Assembly: GCF_900116195.1 (NCBI RefSeq)
Contig: NZ_FOZW01000015.1
Span: 1-64,000 of the forward strand
Source: Alloyangia pacifica
GTDB taxonomy: Bacteria > Pseudomonadota > Alphaproteobacteria > Rhodobacterales > Rhodobacteraceae
DNA length: 64,000 nucleotides
Reading direction: 5' to 3'
A model generated the notes under the pieces. The model was not told the DNA's origin. It saw nothing but the letters and a program-made list of their open reading frames with translations, and searched no databases. Both the position numbers and the translations under genes were made by a program. Below are positions 16,462-25,549 of the stretch, piece after piece; within the stretch, counting starts at the first letter, position 1, and each line of letters starts with the position of its first letter.

Positions 16462-18372
16462 TCAAGCCGCGTGGCGTCCGACCTTTGCTCGTGCCGCATC
16501 CCAAAGTCCGCACAACCGCTCGAACCGCTCCGCCATCTGCGACGTCGCGGCCTCGTCGGACATGTCGCCCCTCATCCAGGCCCGTGCCGCATCGCCAAAG
16601 ATCGTCCTGCCTACCGCGAAGCCCTTCACCAGCGGGAACCGCGCCGCCGCTTCGAAGCTCGCAGACAGTTCCGCCTCCGGTGCGTCGAGCCCCAGCACAA
16701 CGATGCCGCGGGTGTAACGGTCATGTTCCTCGATCGCCGCCACTGCCTGCGCCCAGGCGGCTTCGGTCTTCAGCGGCTCAAGCTTCCACCAGTCGGGATA
16801 GACACCCGCAGCGTAGAACTGGCGGATCAGCGTCGCGGTGGTGCTGTCATCCGTGGGGCCGACCTTCGATGGGATCACCTCGAGCAGGAACTCCAGCCCG
16901 TTCCGCCGCGCCGCCGTCCAGAGCGCCTTGACGCGTCCCTCTTGGTGGGCCCTTGTCTCGGCATCATCATCGGGGTGGCAGAACACCAGCAGCTTCACTA
17001 CGTTCTCGCGCGCCCATTCGCGCAACTGCCCCAAGTCCTCGCCAAGTTCGGGTTCGAAACGGATCGGGCGCGAACTCGGGAGCTCGGTGGGCCGCCCGAT
17101 CCAGAGACCGGAGCCCGACGCCGCGTGAAGCGCGGCCCGCCCGATGCGATTGTCGCAAAGGATGCCATAGCCGCCGCGCCCGTCCTGCACCTGCAACGCG
17201 GCCTCCAGGCATAGCTGCTTGAAGGCTCCACCCTTTTCGAGAGTGTATCCCTCCATCTCTTCCAGCTGCATCCGGTGGTCAAAGGCAAAGGTCCGCACCG
17301 TTGACCAGTCACCATGGCGATTGGTCGACCAATGCACTTGCTCCAGCTCTTCATCATTGCGCAGGTCCTTCCGCAAGATGCCCCGCTCAAAGAAGAACTG
17401 CAGCTCCTCCCAGGACGGGTAGGCCGGGGTACAGCCGTGGCGCGACACTGCAAAGGCGCCACAGGCGTTGGCATACTTCAATGTCACCGGCCAGCCTTCG
17501 CCGTCGAGCCAGCCCTTGAGCAGTCCGCTCATGAAGCCATCGCCGGCGCCCAGAACGTTGAAAACCTCGATCGGAAAGCCCGGGCCGGAGATGCCTTCGT
17601 CAAGGCTTTTCGGGATGGCCCCTTCGAAGGCCACCGCGCCCATCGGGCCGCGCTTGCAGACCAGCGTGGCCTTCGACACCGCCCGCACAGCGCGAAGCGC
17701 CTCAAGCGTGTCCGTCGAGCCGCCCGCGATATGGAACTCTTCCTCGGTGCCGACGATCAGGTCAAAGTAATGCAGGCTCTCCTGAAGCTTCGCCGTCACC
17801 TTGGAGCTCTCGACGAAGCGGCTCTCGCCGTCGCCATGCCCCGCCACGCCCCAGAGGTTCGGCCGGTAGTCTATGTCGAGCGCCGTCTTCAGCCCGTTCT
17901 TGCGGGCGATCCTCAGCGCTTTCAGGACCGCTGCCTCGGTGCGCGCGTGCGACAGATGCGTGCCCGTCGCCACGACAGACCGCGACCGCTTCAGCAGCGC
18001 CGCGTCGATGTCGTCTTCGCACAGGGCCATGTCCGCGCAGTTCTCGCGGTAGAAGATCAGGGGGAACTGTTCCTCGTCGCGGATGCCGAGGATCACCAGG
18101 GCCGACAGCCGTTCCGGGTCCGTCGCAACTCCATCGACACAGACCCCATGCCGGATCAGCTCCTCGCGGATGAAACGCCCCATGTGCTCGTCACCGACGC
18201 GCGTGATGAGCCCGGAGCGCAGCCCCAGCCGCGCTGTCCCGCAGGCCATGTTGGTCGGAGACCCGCCGATATACTTGTCGAAGGACCCCATGTCCTCAAG
18301 CCGCCCGCCGATTTGCGAGCCATAAAGGTCGACACCAGCCCGACCTATCGTGATCACATCCAGATCTGCCAC
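16462..18372 (-). CDS. iolC: IolC kinase fused to DUF2090 aldolase-like domain
   Basis: This 636-residue two-domain protein starts at GTG 18372, five bases after the iolG stop, with AAGGGG upstream. Residues 1 to about 320 are a PfkB-type 5-dehydro-2-deoxygluconokinase (IGGSPTNMACGTARLG, NVLGAGDGFMSG with GAGD at 275-278). Residues from about 340 to 636 are a DUF2090 (TIM-barrel aldolase-like) domain containing VKLLVFCHPDDD and GFAVGRTIFGDAARAW. This fusion is common in alphaproteobacteria and is thought to supply the IolJ step, splitting the kinase product into dihydroxyacetone phosphate and malonate semialdehyde. No separate iolJ is present, consistent with that. Confidence 0.95.
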   Translation of the reverse strand: MADLDVITIGRAGVDLYGSQIGGRLEDMGSFDKYIGGSPTNMACGTARLGLRSGLITRVGDEHMGRFIREELIRHGVCVDGVATDPERLSALVILGIRDEEQFPLIFYRENCADMALCEDDIDAALLKRSRSVVATGTHLSHARTEAAVLKALRIARKNGLKTALDIDYRPNLWGVAGHGDGESRFVESSKVTAKLQESLHYFDLIVGTEEEFHIAGGSTDTLEALRAVRAVSKATLVCKRGPMGAVAFEGAIPKSLDEGISGPGFPIEVFNVLGAGDGFMSGLLKGWLDGEGWPVTLKYANACGAFAVSRHGCTPAYPSWEELQFFFERGILRKDLRNDEELEQVHWSTNRHGDWSTVRTFAFDHRMQLEEMEGYTLEKGGAFKQLCLEAALQVQDGRGGYGILCDNRIGRAALHAASGSGLWIGRPTELPSSRPIRFEPELGEDLGQLREWARENVVKLLVFCHPDDDAETRAHQEGRVKALWTAARRNGLEFLLEVIPSKVGPTDDSTTATLIRQFYAAGVYPDWWKLEPLKTEAAWAQAVAAIEEHDRYTRGIVVLGLDAPEAELSASFEAAARFPLVKGFAVGRTIFGDAARAWMRGDMSDEAATSQMAERFERLCGLWDAARAKVGRHAA

Positions 18373-18377
18373 TGCTC

Positions 18378-19376
18378 TCACCCCTTGGTCCGGACAGTCA
18401 CCGCCTCGCCGCTCTTGAGCGACTGCGTGGCGGCCTCGGCGAGTTCGAGCGCCGCGACCCCGTCGGCCAGCGTCACCGGAATCGGCGCGCCGGATGTGAC
18501 CGTTTCGACGAATGTTCCCCATTCCTCGGCATAGGCGGCCATGTAGCGTTCGAGGAAGAAATAGGTCGGCTTGGCGCCGCGCACCCCTTTCGCTGTGGCG
18601 CGCACCAGCGTGTCTTCGAGCAGGTTGCCCACGCTCAGCATACCCTCGGAGCCCAGAAGTTCGACGCGCTGGTCATAGCCATAGGCGGCGCGGCGGCTAT
18701 TCTTGATCACCGCGAGCCGTCCGTCTGCATAGGTCAGGGTGACGATGGCGGTGTCGATGTCGCCCGCCTCGCCGATCGCCGGATCGACGATCGCGCTGCC
18801 CACCGCGCGCACGGTCTGCGGCAGATCCTGCATCAGGAAATTCGCCATGTCGAAATCGTGGATCGTCATGTCGCGAAACAACCCGCCCGAGACCTTGACG
18901 TAGCTCGCGGGCGGTGGCGCCGGATCGAAGGACGTGATCGAGAGCATCTCGGCCTGCCCGATTTCGCCGGCATCGAGGGCGGCGCGTAGCGCTGCGAAGT
19001 TCCGGTCGAACCGACGGTTGAACCCGATCATCACCGGCCTGCCGTTGGCCTCGGCCACCGCAAGACAGGCACGAGCCCGCTCCAGCGACAGGTCGACCGG
19101 CTTTTCGCAGAGCACCGCCTTGCCCGCGCGGGTCGCGGCTTCGATCAGCGGCGCATGCGTGTCGGTCGAGGTGGCGATCAGCACCGCATCGATCTGCGGA
19201 TCCTCTAGGATCTGCGCAGCGTCGCACGCCTCGGCCCTGTGCGCATTTGCCAGCGCCTGCGCTGCGGCGGCATCGACATCCGCGACGGCCACAAGCTGCG
19301 AGCCCGGATGTGCCGCAATATTTGCCGCGTGGATCCGGCCGATCCGGCCGGCTCCCAGAAGACCTGTCCTGAGCAT
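18378..19376 (-). CDS. iolG: myo-Inositol 2-dehydrogenase
   Basis: This 332-residue Gfo/Idh/MocA-family NAD-dependent enzyme oxidises myo-inositol to scyllo-inosose (EC 1.1.1.18), the entry step of the pathway. The Rossmann motif GAGRIG is at 8-13, EKP at 91-93, and the catalytic Asp-His region MTIHDFDMANF at about 170-180. GAGGAG stands before the ATG. It is the first gene of the minus-strand iol operon and is divergent from the inositol-phosphatase/ABC operon. The 420-base region between them carries two LacI-type palindromes. scyllo- or chiro-inositol activity cannot be excluded. Confidence 0.93.
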   Translation of the reverse strand: MLRTGLLGAGRIGRIHAANIAAHPGSQLVAVADVDAAAAQALANAHRAEACDAAQILEDPQIDAVLIATSTDTHAPLIEAATRAGKAVLCEKPVDLSLERARACLAVAEANGRPVMIGFNRRFDRNFAALRAALDAGEIGQAEMLSITSFDPAPPPASYVKVSGGLFRDMTIHDFDMANFLMQDLPQTVRAVGSAIVDPAIGEAGDIDTAIVTLTYADGRLAVIKNSRRAAYGYDQRVELLGSEGMLSVGNLLEDTLVRATAKGVRGAKPTYFFLERYMAAYAEEWGTFVETVTSGAPIPVTLADGVAALELAEAATQSLKSGEAVTVRTKG

Positions 19377-19435
19377 GTTTTTCTCCTCGACTCCGGCGCG
19401 CCAGCGCCTCTCCTCAACTCATGGCCTAGCATCTC

Positions 19436-19449
19436 TGCACGCGAGTGCA
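19436..19449. promoter_or_regulatory. LacI-type operator candidate, iolG-proximal
   Basis: TGCACGCGAGTGCA is an inverted repeat TGCAC-GCGA-GTGCA about 60 bases upstream of iolG. It matches the perfect palindrome at 29928-29941 at 10 of 14 positions. Confidence 0.5.
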
Positions 19450-19458
19450 AAGAGCTTT

Positions 19459-19472
19459 TGTGCACGTGTGCA
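19459..19472. promoter_or_regulatory. LacI-type operator candidate, second site
   Basis: TGTGCACGTGTGCA matches TGTACACGTGTACA at 29928-29941 at 12 of 14 positions; both differences are G for A at symmetry-related places. It lies 23 bases from the first site, about two helical turns. Confidence 0.6.
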
Positions 19473-19798
19473 AGATTCGATATCGAACCTTGGATCGAGC
19501 GGAACGTCCTCGCGAGATTGGAATGGCAATTTGGCGGTATTTTTTACTTAAATTGTGAGGAAAATCGTATGGGAATCACCTCCTGTAACGCCAAGGAGCT
19601 CCGTGATTGAGGGGTGAAATCCTGAGGCGCGAGTTCTCAGTATTCGCCAGACTTAACCCGCGTGGGTCTCTAAGATGATCCAATTTATGTAAATAAATCA
19701 GAGTTATGGTCGAGGCATCTTTCAACTTTAACAGATCTGTTGCTCTCGTGTGCATCATCTGCAATTCTTGCTGCAACAAACAACGATGCGAGGGCGAC

Positions 19799-20617
19799 AT
19801 GGACAGCGGTGAAGGCATGCGGGACAGAGAGGTGTTCCTCGAGGAAGTTCTGCGCTCTGCGGGGCGGATCGTGAAGAGGGGCTTCGAAAACCGGACTTCG
19901 GCGAGCTGGGCGATGAAGGGTCCGCAGGACTACCTTACAGAGGTCGACGCCGCTTCGGAGAGGCACATTCGCGAGACGATCCTGGCCCGCTACCCCGGGG
20001 ACAGCGTCTTCGGTGAGGAGGACGGCGGCGAGATTGGTGCGCGCTGTTGGGTGGTCGATCCCATCGACGGCACCGCCAATTTCGCGCGCGGACTTCCGCA
20101 TTTCTGCATCTCGATCGGCTACGTGGTGGATCGCCGCCCGGTGCTTGGCGGCATCTACAACCCCATCACCGAAGAGATATATCTTGCTCGGGAGGGCCAT
20201 GGCGCAACGCTCAATGGCAAGGCGCTGAGCGTCTCGGCCGCACATGATGCGCAATCGGCAACCGTCGAGATGGGCTGGTCAACGCGAGTGCCCCAGTCGG
20301 AATACCTCTCGGTAATGACCGCGCTGCTGGATCGCGGCTTTAACGTGCGCCGCTGCGGCTCGGGCGCGCTGGCGCTGGCGCAAGTCGCCGACGGCCGGTC
20401 GGATGCATACGTGGAACTTCACATGAATTCATGGGATTGCGTCGCGGGCCTGTTGCTGGTCGCGGAAGCCGGGGGCGCTGTTTGTCCCTACCTTTCGGCC
20501 GGGGACTTGCGCACGGGAGGCCGCATCCTGGCCTCTGCGCCGGGGATTGCCGAGGTGCTGAGCGTCGACAGCGGAACCGCATTGATTGATGCGCCAAGGC
20601 AGGCCCTCCGGGCCTGA
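19799..20617 (+). CDS. Inositol monophosphatase-family phosphatase
   Basis: This 272-residue Mg-dependent phosphatase has all metal motifs of the IMPase family: TEVD at 47-50, GEE at 72-74, DPIDGT at 87-92 and SWDCVAG near 206. Members hydrolyse inositol-1-phosphate, related polyol phosphates, or 3'-phosphoadenosine compounds. It is the first gene of an operon with an ABC transporter and two more phosphatases and is divergent from iolG, so an inositol or polyol phosphate is the likely substrate. I place the start at ATG 19799 (MDSGEGMRD); a longer frame from 19706 adds a Cys-rich stretch not typical of the family. It has no signal peptide, so it acts in the cytoplasm. Confidence 0.88.
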   Translation: MDSGEGMRDREVFLEEVLRSAGRIVKRGFENRTSASWAMKGPQDYLTEVDAASERHIRETILARYPGDSVFGEEDGGEIGARCWVVDPIDGTANFARGLPHFCISIGYVVDRRPVLGGIYNPITEEIYLAREGHGATLNGKALSVSAAHDAQSATVEMGWSTRVPQSEYLSVMTALLDRGFNVRRCGSGALALAQVADGRSDAYVELHMNSWDCVAGLLLVAEAGGAVCPYLSAGDLRTGGRILASAPGIAEVLSVDSGTALIDAPRQALRA

Positions 20618-20650
20618 CCGCGAAACAGACCGCCGTGCAAGGGAGGAGAC

Positions 20651-22468
20651 ATGGCTTTGACTGAAGAGATGACGGCGCGCGCCGGAACCCGGCACCTGCG
20701 CCGGTTCGGGGCCGCCATGATGACGCCGGAACGGCTGATCGCGGTGGCGCTTGCGGCGCTTCTGGCGCTGCTCGTTCTGGCCCCGCTGGCCGAGTTGATC
20801 CGCGAGACGTTCAGCGTCCAGCCTTATGACAAGGCCTACCTGCCGGGCGAGGAGGTCGGCAGCTTCACCACCTTCCATTACGAAAGGGTCTTTTCGGGGC
20901 GGATGTCCTCGGCGTTGTTCTACAAGCCTTTCGTCAACTCACTGATCACTGCCTTCGGTGCGACAGTGCTGTGCCTGCTCCTGGGCGCGTCGCTGGCCTG
21001 GGTGGTGGTGCGCACCAACGTGCCGTTCCGCGAAACGGTCAACACCATGATCGTGGTGCCCTACATGCTGCCGTCCTGGGTGATGGCGCTGGCCTGGCTC
21101 ACCTTCTTCAAGAATGACCGGCTGGGCGGTTCTTCGGGTGTTTTCGTCTATATCTTCGGAGTGCAGCCGCCCGACTGGCTGGCCTTCGGGGCGCTGCCGA
21201 TCATCATCTGCCTGGCGTTCCATTACTACGTCTATGCCTACCTTATCCTGTCGGGCGCACTGACCACGGTGGACAGCCAGCTCGAAGAGGCGGGTGCCAT
21301 CGCGGGCCTGTCGCGCCTGCGCCAGTTCGCGGCCATCACCATGCCGCTGGTGCTGCCCGCTCTGGGCTCTGCCGTGGTAATGACCTTCATCCGCGTGGTG
21401 GGATCGTTTGGCACCCCGGCGGTACTCGGCATGCCGGTCCGCTACTTCACCCTGCCGACGCAGATCTATGCCGCCATCGGCTCGCGCAATGTCGGCGACG
21501 GCTATCTTCTGGCGCTGGTGCTTGTGGTCATGGCGGTGCTGTTCATCTGGATCAACCAGCGCATGATCGGGGTCCGCAAGAGCTTTGTGACCATGTCCGG
21601 CAAGGGCGTGCGCTCGAAGACCATCGACCTCGGCCCGGCGCGCTGGCTGGTGCTGGGGCTGGTGGTGCTCCTGCTCTCATTCACGGTGATACTGCCGATC
21701 GGCCTTCTTTTGCTGGAATCCCTGTCCAAAACCGCCGGGAACTACGACCTGTCGAACCTGACGCTGCACTACTGGTTTGGTGAGCGTGGCGAGGTCAATG
21801 CGCTCTATCCGGGCGTTTTCCACAACCCGCAGATCCTTGGCGCGGCTTGGAATTCCATCCGCCTGGCGCTCTGTGTGGCGCTGCTCACCGGGCTCCTCGG
21901 CTTTCTTGTCGGCTACGTGGTGGTGCGCACCCGCGGCACCATGGCGTCAAAGGCGCTCGAGACCTCGGCCTTCCTGCCCTACATCTTCCCGTCGGTCGCC
22001 TTCGGCGCGATTTACATCGGCATGTTCTCGAAGCCGATCGGGCCGATGCCGGCGCTCTATGGCACTTTCGCGCTTCTCGTGCTGATCGCGGCGGTCAAGA
22101 ACCTGCCCTACACGTCGCGCACCGGCATTGCGGCGCTCTTGCAGATCGATAAATCGCTCGAAGAGGCGGCGCGCACCCAGGGCATCGGCTGGCTGGCACG
22201 CGTGCGGCGCATCGTAGTGCCGCTGGCGTCGAACGGGCTGATGTCTGGGATGTTGTTGAGCTTCATCGGAACCATGCGCGAGCTGTCGCTAATTATCCTT
22301 CTGGTGACGCCTTCGACAGCGGTGCTCGCGAGCGTGATCTACACCTACCAGACCGATGATGTCCCGCAGTTGATCGGTGCCGCCACGCTGCTGCTCGTAC
22401 TGCTGGTTGTCGGCTTTAACATACTGTTCCGGCTCGTGTTCCGGAACGCGAAATTGGGCTTCGCCTGA
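20651..22468 (+). CDS. FbpB/AfuB-type ABC transporter permease (first system)
   Basis: This 605-residue membrane protein has two homologous BPD_transp_1 halves of about six helices each, a tandem arrangement typical of FbpB, AfuB and ThiP. Each half has the cytoplasmic EAA loop that contacts the ATPase: DSQLEEAGAIAGLSRLRQF in the first, DKSLEEAARTQGIGW in the second. GGGAGGAG precedes the ATG. It follows the IMPase gene by 33 bases and forms one importer with the binding protein at 22508 and the ATPase at 23795. By homology alone it would often be labelled iron(III); the surrounding phosphatases favour a phosphorylated organic substrate as in AfuABC. Confidence 0.9.
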   Translation: MALTEEMTARAGTRHLRRFGAAMMTPERLIAVALAALLALLVLAPLAELIRETFSVQPYDKAYLPGEEVGSFTTFHYERVFSGRMSSALFYKPFVNSLITAFGATVLCLLLGASLAWVVVRTNVPFRETVNTMIVVPYMLPSWVMALAWLTFFKNDRLGGSSGVFVYIFGVQPPDWLAFGALPIIICLAFHYYVYAYLILSGALTTVDSQLEEAGAIAGLSRLRQFAAITMPLVLPALGSAVVMTFIRVVGSFGTPAVLGMPVRYFTLPTQIYAAIGSRNVGDGYLLALVLVVMAVLFIWINQRMIGVRKSFVTMSGKGVRSKTIDLGPARWLVLGLVVLLLSFTVILPIGLLLLESLSKTAGNYDLSNLTLHYWFGERGEVNALYPGVFHNPQILGAAWNSIRLALCVALLTGLLGFLVGYVVVRTRGTMASKALETSAFLPYIFPSVAFGAIYIGMFSKPIGPMPALYGTFALLVLIAAVKNLPYTSRTGIAALLQIDKSLEEAARTQGIGWLARVRRIVVPLASNGLMSGMLLSFIGTMRELSLIILLVTPSTAVLASVIYTYQTDDVPQLIGAATLLLVLLVVGFNILFRLVFRNAKLGFA

Positions 22469-22507
22469 TAGGCGCAGCTTGATGGAACCCAAAGAGGAGG
22501 AGAGACC

Positions 22508-23737
22508 GTGACTATGAGGACAATGATCCTTGCTGGAGCGCTGGCGGCACTGCCCGCCATTGCCCCGGCCCAGAACACTGGCAGCATGAGCATCAATGAG
22601 TGGAAAGAATGGGCGCAGCTTGGTGTCCACCAGCCCGAAACCGAGGACTGGGACGCGATCCGGGAGGCCGCCAAGGAGGAAGGTGCGCTGACCGTCTACG
22701 CCTCGTCTTCGTCGATTTCCGCCGTGGCGGAAGATTTCATGAAGCTCTACCCGGAGATCGAGGTCAGCGCATTCGATCTCGGCTCGGAGAAGACCATCGA
22801 GAAGCTGATGCGCGAGCATCAGGCGGAGCTCTACAACGTCGACGTGGTGACCACGGGCGGAGCGGCGCAGATGGTTTACGAGCTTCTGCCTCAGGACAGC
22901 ATCGTCAATTATGTGCCGCGGTATCTGGCTGACGACATTCCCGAGGATTTGCAGCAGCCGTTGCTGACGCAAATGGTGGAAGCGACGGTGCTGTTCTACA
23001 ATACGGAGACCTATCCCGACGGCCCGCCTATCTCGAATATCTGGGAGCTGACCGAGCCCGAATGGTCCAAACGCGTCGGCATGAAGAGCCCGCTCGGCTC
23101 GCTGACCACGCTGGCGCTGATCGCCAACCTCGTGGAGCATGGCGATGCATTCGACGCCGCCTATGAAAGCCACACTGGCAAGCCGCTGGAGTATTCCGAC
23201 GGCATAGGCAACGGCGCCTACGAATTCTTCCACCGGCTCATCGGCAATGATCTCGTGATCTACAACTCGGGCTCGAAACTGGCCGCAGCCTCGGGTCTCT
23301 CCGGGCAGGAGGCACCGCCGATCACTTTCTCTTCGATGCACTACATCAACAAGAACGATAGCGACGGCTACAAGAATGGCATCCTTTACGACATCGAGCC
23401 GTCAGGGGTCTTTGCCTACTCGACCTACACCTCGATCGCCGGTCGGGCGCCGCATCCCAACGCGGCCAAGTTGTTCGTCGCGTTCCAGATGGGCTCTGAC
23501 GAGCTAACCGCCGACACGACCATCCAGGGAGAGCTTCGCGAGGGCGAAAACCTCGAGTTGCTCGAGGGTATGGGCCCCTATTTCAAGGTTGGCACCTTCT
23601 CGCCGCGCAATGACGTGCCGACGCCCGAAGGTGCCGAGGTCTGGCCCAAGGTGAACAAGTTCTGGGGCACCCCCGCCTTCCAACGCGACAACGTCGCATT
23701 GGTCGCAGATTTCTGGGTCTACGAAACCAGCCAGTAA
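22508..23737 (+). CDS. FbpA/AfuA-type periplasmic binding protein (first system)
   Basis: This 409-residue solute-binding protein has a Sec signal (MILAGALAALPAIAPAQ). The core begins GALTVYASSSSISAVAEDF, characteristic of the SBP_bac_8/FbpA-like cluster that binds ferric ions, phosphonates or sugar phosphates. It starts at GTG 22508 after GAGGAGGAG; ATG 22514 is an alternative. The tandem Tyr pair used by ferric-binding FbpA is not evident at the C-terminal side, where GILYDIEPSGVFAY and STYTSIAGRAPH are seen instead. The protein is longer than the usual 330-350 residues because of an N-terminal insert (SINEWKEWAQLGVHQPETED). A strong hairpin follows the gene. Confidence 0.88.
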   Translation: MTMRTMILAGALAALPAIAPAQNTGSMSINEWKEWAQLGVHQPETEDWDAIREAAKEEGALTVYASSSSISAVAEDFMKLYPEIEVSAFDLGSEKTIEKLMREHQAELYNVDVVTTGGAAQMVYELLPQDSIVNYVPRYLADDIPEDLQQPLLTQMVEATVLFYNTETYPDGPPISNIWELTEPEWSKRVGMKSPLGSLTTLALIANLVEHGDAFDAAYESHTGKPLEYSDGIGNGAYEFFHRLIGNDLVIYNSGSKLAAASGLSGQEAPPITFSSMHYINKNDSDGYKNGILYDIEPSGVFAYSTYTSIAGRAPHPNAAKLFVAFQMGSDELTADTTIQGELREGENLELLEGMGPYFKVGTFSPRNDVPTPEGAEVWPKVNKFWGTPAFQRDNVALVADFWVYETSQ

Positions 23738-23745
23738 ACCATCAG

Positions 23746-23772
23746 CCCGCGCGGAGCGCCCCTCCGCGCGGG
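23746..23772 (+). terminator. Intercistronic hairpin between binding protein and ATPase
   Basis: Perfect 11-base arms CCCGCGCGGAG (23746-23756) and CTCCGCGCGGG (23762-23772) surround a five-base loop, nine bases after the binding-protein stop. With no T-run it more likely protects the upstream message or partly attenuates reading into the ATPase gene than ends transcription. Confidence 0.65.
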
Positions 23773-23794
23773 AAACCGGGAGAGGGAGGATATC

Positions 23795-24919
23795 ATGAGC
23801 GAAGTCAGTCTGAACGGCATCACCAAGTATTACGGCGGCTATCTTGCGCTGCCGGAAATGAACCTGAACATCGAGAAAGGACAGTTCGTCACCCTTCTCG
23901 GACCCTCCGGCTGCGGCAAGACCACGACCCTGCGCATCATAGCGGGGCTCGAGACGCCAAGTGCAGGCGCGCTGCACCTGTCGGAACGCTGCATGTTCTC
24001 CGACAAATCGCACGAGAACGTCCCGCCGGAAAAGCGCGGCCTCGGCTTCATATTCCAGAGCTACGCGCTCTGGCCCAACATGACCGTGGAACGCAACATC
24101 ACGCTGGCTCTGCGACAGGCAAAGATGCCCCAGGCCGAGATCGCCGAGCGGCTGGCCCAGGCACTGAAGAAGGTGCAGCTCGAAGGGCTGCAGGACCGTT
24201 ATCCTTCGGAGCTGTCTGGCGGCCAGCAGCAGCGCGTGGCGGTGGCACGGCTGATCGCGGCGCGAAACGGCATCCTGCTGATGGACGAGCCGCTGTCAAA
24301 CCTCGACGCGGTGCTCCGCACCGAGATGCGCGCAGAACTCAAGCGCCTCTCGCGCGAGCTCAAGGCGACCACGGTCTACGTTACCCATGACCAGGTCGAG
24401 GCGCTCACCATGTCGGACATGATCGTGGTGATGAACGACGGGCGTATCCAGCAGGCAGGCACACCCTACGAGATCTATCACCACCCGGCGAACCTCTTCG
24501 TCGCCGAGTTCATCGGCGATCCCAAGGTCAACCTCTTTGACGCGACGGCAGAGCGCCGCGACGGCGGGCTGCGCATCTCGGGCGCGGGCTTCGGCTTCGA
24601 AATGGCGGCACATGGCTTCGGCGGCGGCGCGGTGCGTGTGGCGGTGCGCCCTGAGCACCTGCGCATCCACACCAGCCCCCGCGAAGGCGCGGTTGAAGCG
24701 CGCATCGACGTTGTCCAGCCCACAGGCTCGCAGACCATCGTCAGCCTAGACATGCCAGATCAGCGGGTCACAGCGCTGGTGGCGCAGTTCCGCGAGAGCT
24801 GGCCTCAGGAGCGGGTCTGGCTGGACTTCGACCCGGCGCATGCGATGGTTTTCGACGCCGCCAGCGGCGAGAACATTCTGCACCGGGCCGAGGCGCCCGC
24901 GAGCATCGCGGCGGAGTAA
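23795..24919 (+). CDS. FbpC/AfuC-type ABC transporter ATPase (first system)
   Basis: This 374-residue ATPase has Walker A GPSGCGKTT (36-44), Q-loop FQSYALWPNM, signature LSGGQQQR (140-147), Walker B LLMDE (161-165) and switch His198 in YVTHDQ. A C-terminal TOBE-like region (about 290-360) is present, as in other CUT/FbpC subunits. It energises the permease at 20651. GGGAGG precedes the ATG. The next gene starts three bases after its stop, so transporter and phosphatase genes are one transcript. Confidence 0.92.
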   Translation: MSEVSLNGITKYYGGYLALPEMNLNIEKGQFVTLLGPSGCGKTTTLRIIAGLETPSAGALHLSERCMFSDKSHENVPPEKRGLGFIFQSYALWPNMTVERNITLALRQAKMPQAEIAERLAQALKKVQLEGLQDRYPSELSGGQQQRVAVARLIAARNGILLMDEPLSNLDAVLRTEMRAELKRLSRELKATTVYVTHDQVEALTMSDMIVVMNDGRIQQAGTPYEIYHHPANLFVAEFIGDPKVNLFDATAERRDGGLRISGAGFGFEMAAHGFGGGAVRVAVRPEHLRIHTSPREGAVEARIDVVQPTGSQTIVSLDMPDQRVTALVAQFRESWPQERVWLDFDPAHAMVFDAASGENILHRAEAPASIAAE

Positions 24920-24922
24920 GGC

Positions 24923-25549
24923 ATGAAGGACGAAGACCGCCGCGCACCGGTATACGAACGCCCCGCCCTCAGCCTCATCGCCGACAACATCGGCCCGCAT
25001 GGCGCGACGCTCTACATCGGTGGCATGGAGGGGGCGCGCGACATGGACTTGCTGCGCGCCCATGACATTCGCATCCTGGTAAACTGCGCGGTAAACCTCG
25101 ATTTTGACCTGGTGGACCGGGCGCTATTGGCGCCCGAGAACGGCAAGGTTGCAGCGGGTTACGGGGCGCTGCGCTATTACAAGATCGGGATGATCGACGG
25201 TGACGGCAACCCGTCGGCGATGATGCTGGCAGGGCTGCTTATCCTGCAGGGCGCGCTGCGGCAGACCATGCCCGCCCGCGCCACCTACCCGTTCGAGGAT
25301 GGCGGCAACGTGCTGGTCAACTGCCGCGCCGGGCGCAGCCGGTCGGTGGCGCTGGTCTCGCTGCTTCTGCATGTCGAGGCGCCCGAGCGTTTCCCGACGC
25401 TCGACGACGCCGTCGCCCATGTGCGCGAGGCGCGTGCGCTGCGCCCCGATGAATGGTTCGAGACGCCCAAGCCGATGTTGCTCGATGCCGCACGAGAGGC
25501 TGCCGTCTGGGCCCGCGCCATCGCAAAGGGAGCCCCGCCCCTTGACTGA
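24923..25549 (+). CDS. Dual-specificity/PTP-like cysteine phosphatase
   Basis: This 208-residue protein has the dual-specificity phosphatase fold: LYIGGMEGARDMDLLRAHDIRILVNCAVN at the start and the catalytic loop VNCRAGRSRSVALVSL. Cys134 and Arg140 form the Cys-X5-Arg signature; the usual preceding His is Asn133. An acidic residue in IGMIDGDGNP (D92 or D94) can serve as general acid. No signal peptide is present. The family includes protein phosphatases and PTP-like inositol-phosphate phosphatases; its position between an ABC importer and a metallophosphoesterase makes a small phosphorylated metabolite more likely than a protein. It overlaps the next gene by eight bases. Confidence 0.75.
   Translation: MKDEDRRAPVYERPALSLIADNIGPHGATLYIGGMEGARDMDLLRAHDIRILVNCAVNLDFDLVDRALLAPENGKVAAGYGALRYYKIGMIDGDGNPSAMMLAGLLILQGALRQTMPARATYPFEDGGNVLVNCRAGRSRSVALVSLLLHVEAPERFPTLDDAVAHVREARALRPDEWFETPKPMLLDAAREAAVWARAIAKGAPPLD

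Larger units (their letters stand above)
19377..19798. promoter_or_regulatory. Divergent promoter region between iol and phosphatase/ABC operons
   Basis: This 422-base gene-free region separates two divergent operons. It becomes AT-rich toward the right and contains two palindromes at 19436-19449 and 19459-19472 that resemble the perfect palindrome in front of the second ABC system. No convincing -35/-10 pair or PhoB box could be assigned by eye. Confidence 0.6.

Noticed and set aside
19377..19798. PhoB box in the divergent promoter region
   Set aside because: No pair of CTGTCAT-like direct repeats at 11-base spacing was found by eye.
20651..24919. Plain annotation as ferric iron importer (FbpABC)
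   Set aside because: Homology class allows it, but the operon has phosphatases and a phosphate-exporter-like gene and no iron genes; a phosphorylated organic substrate is more consistent.
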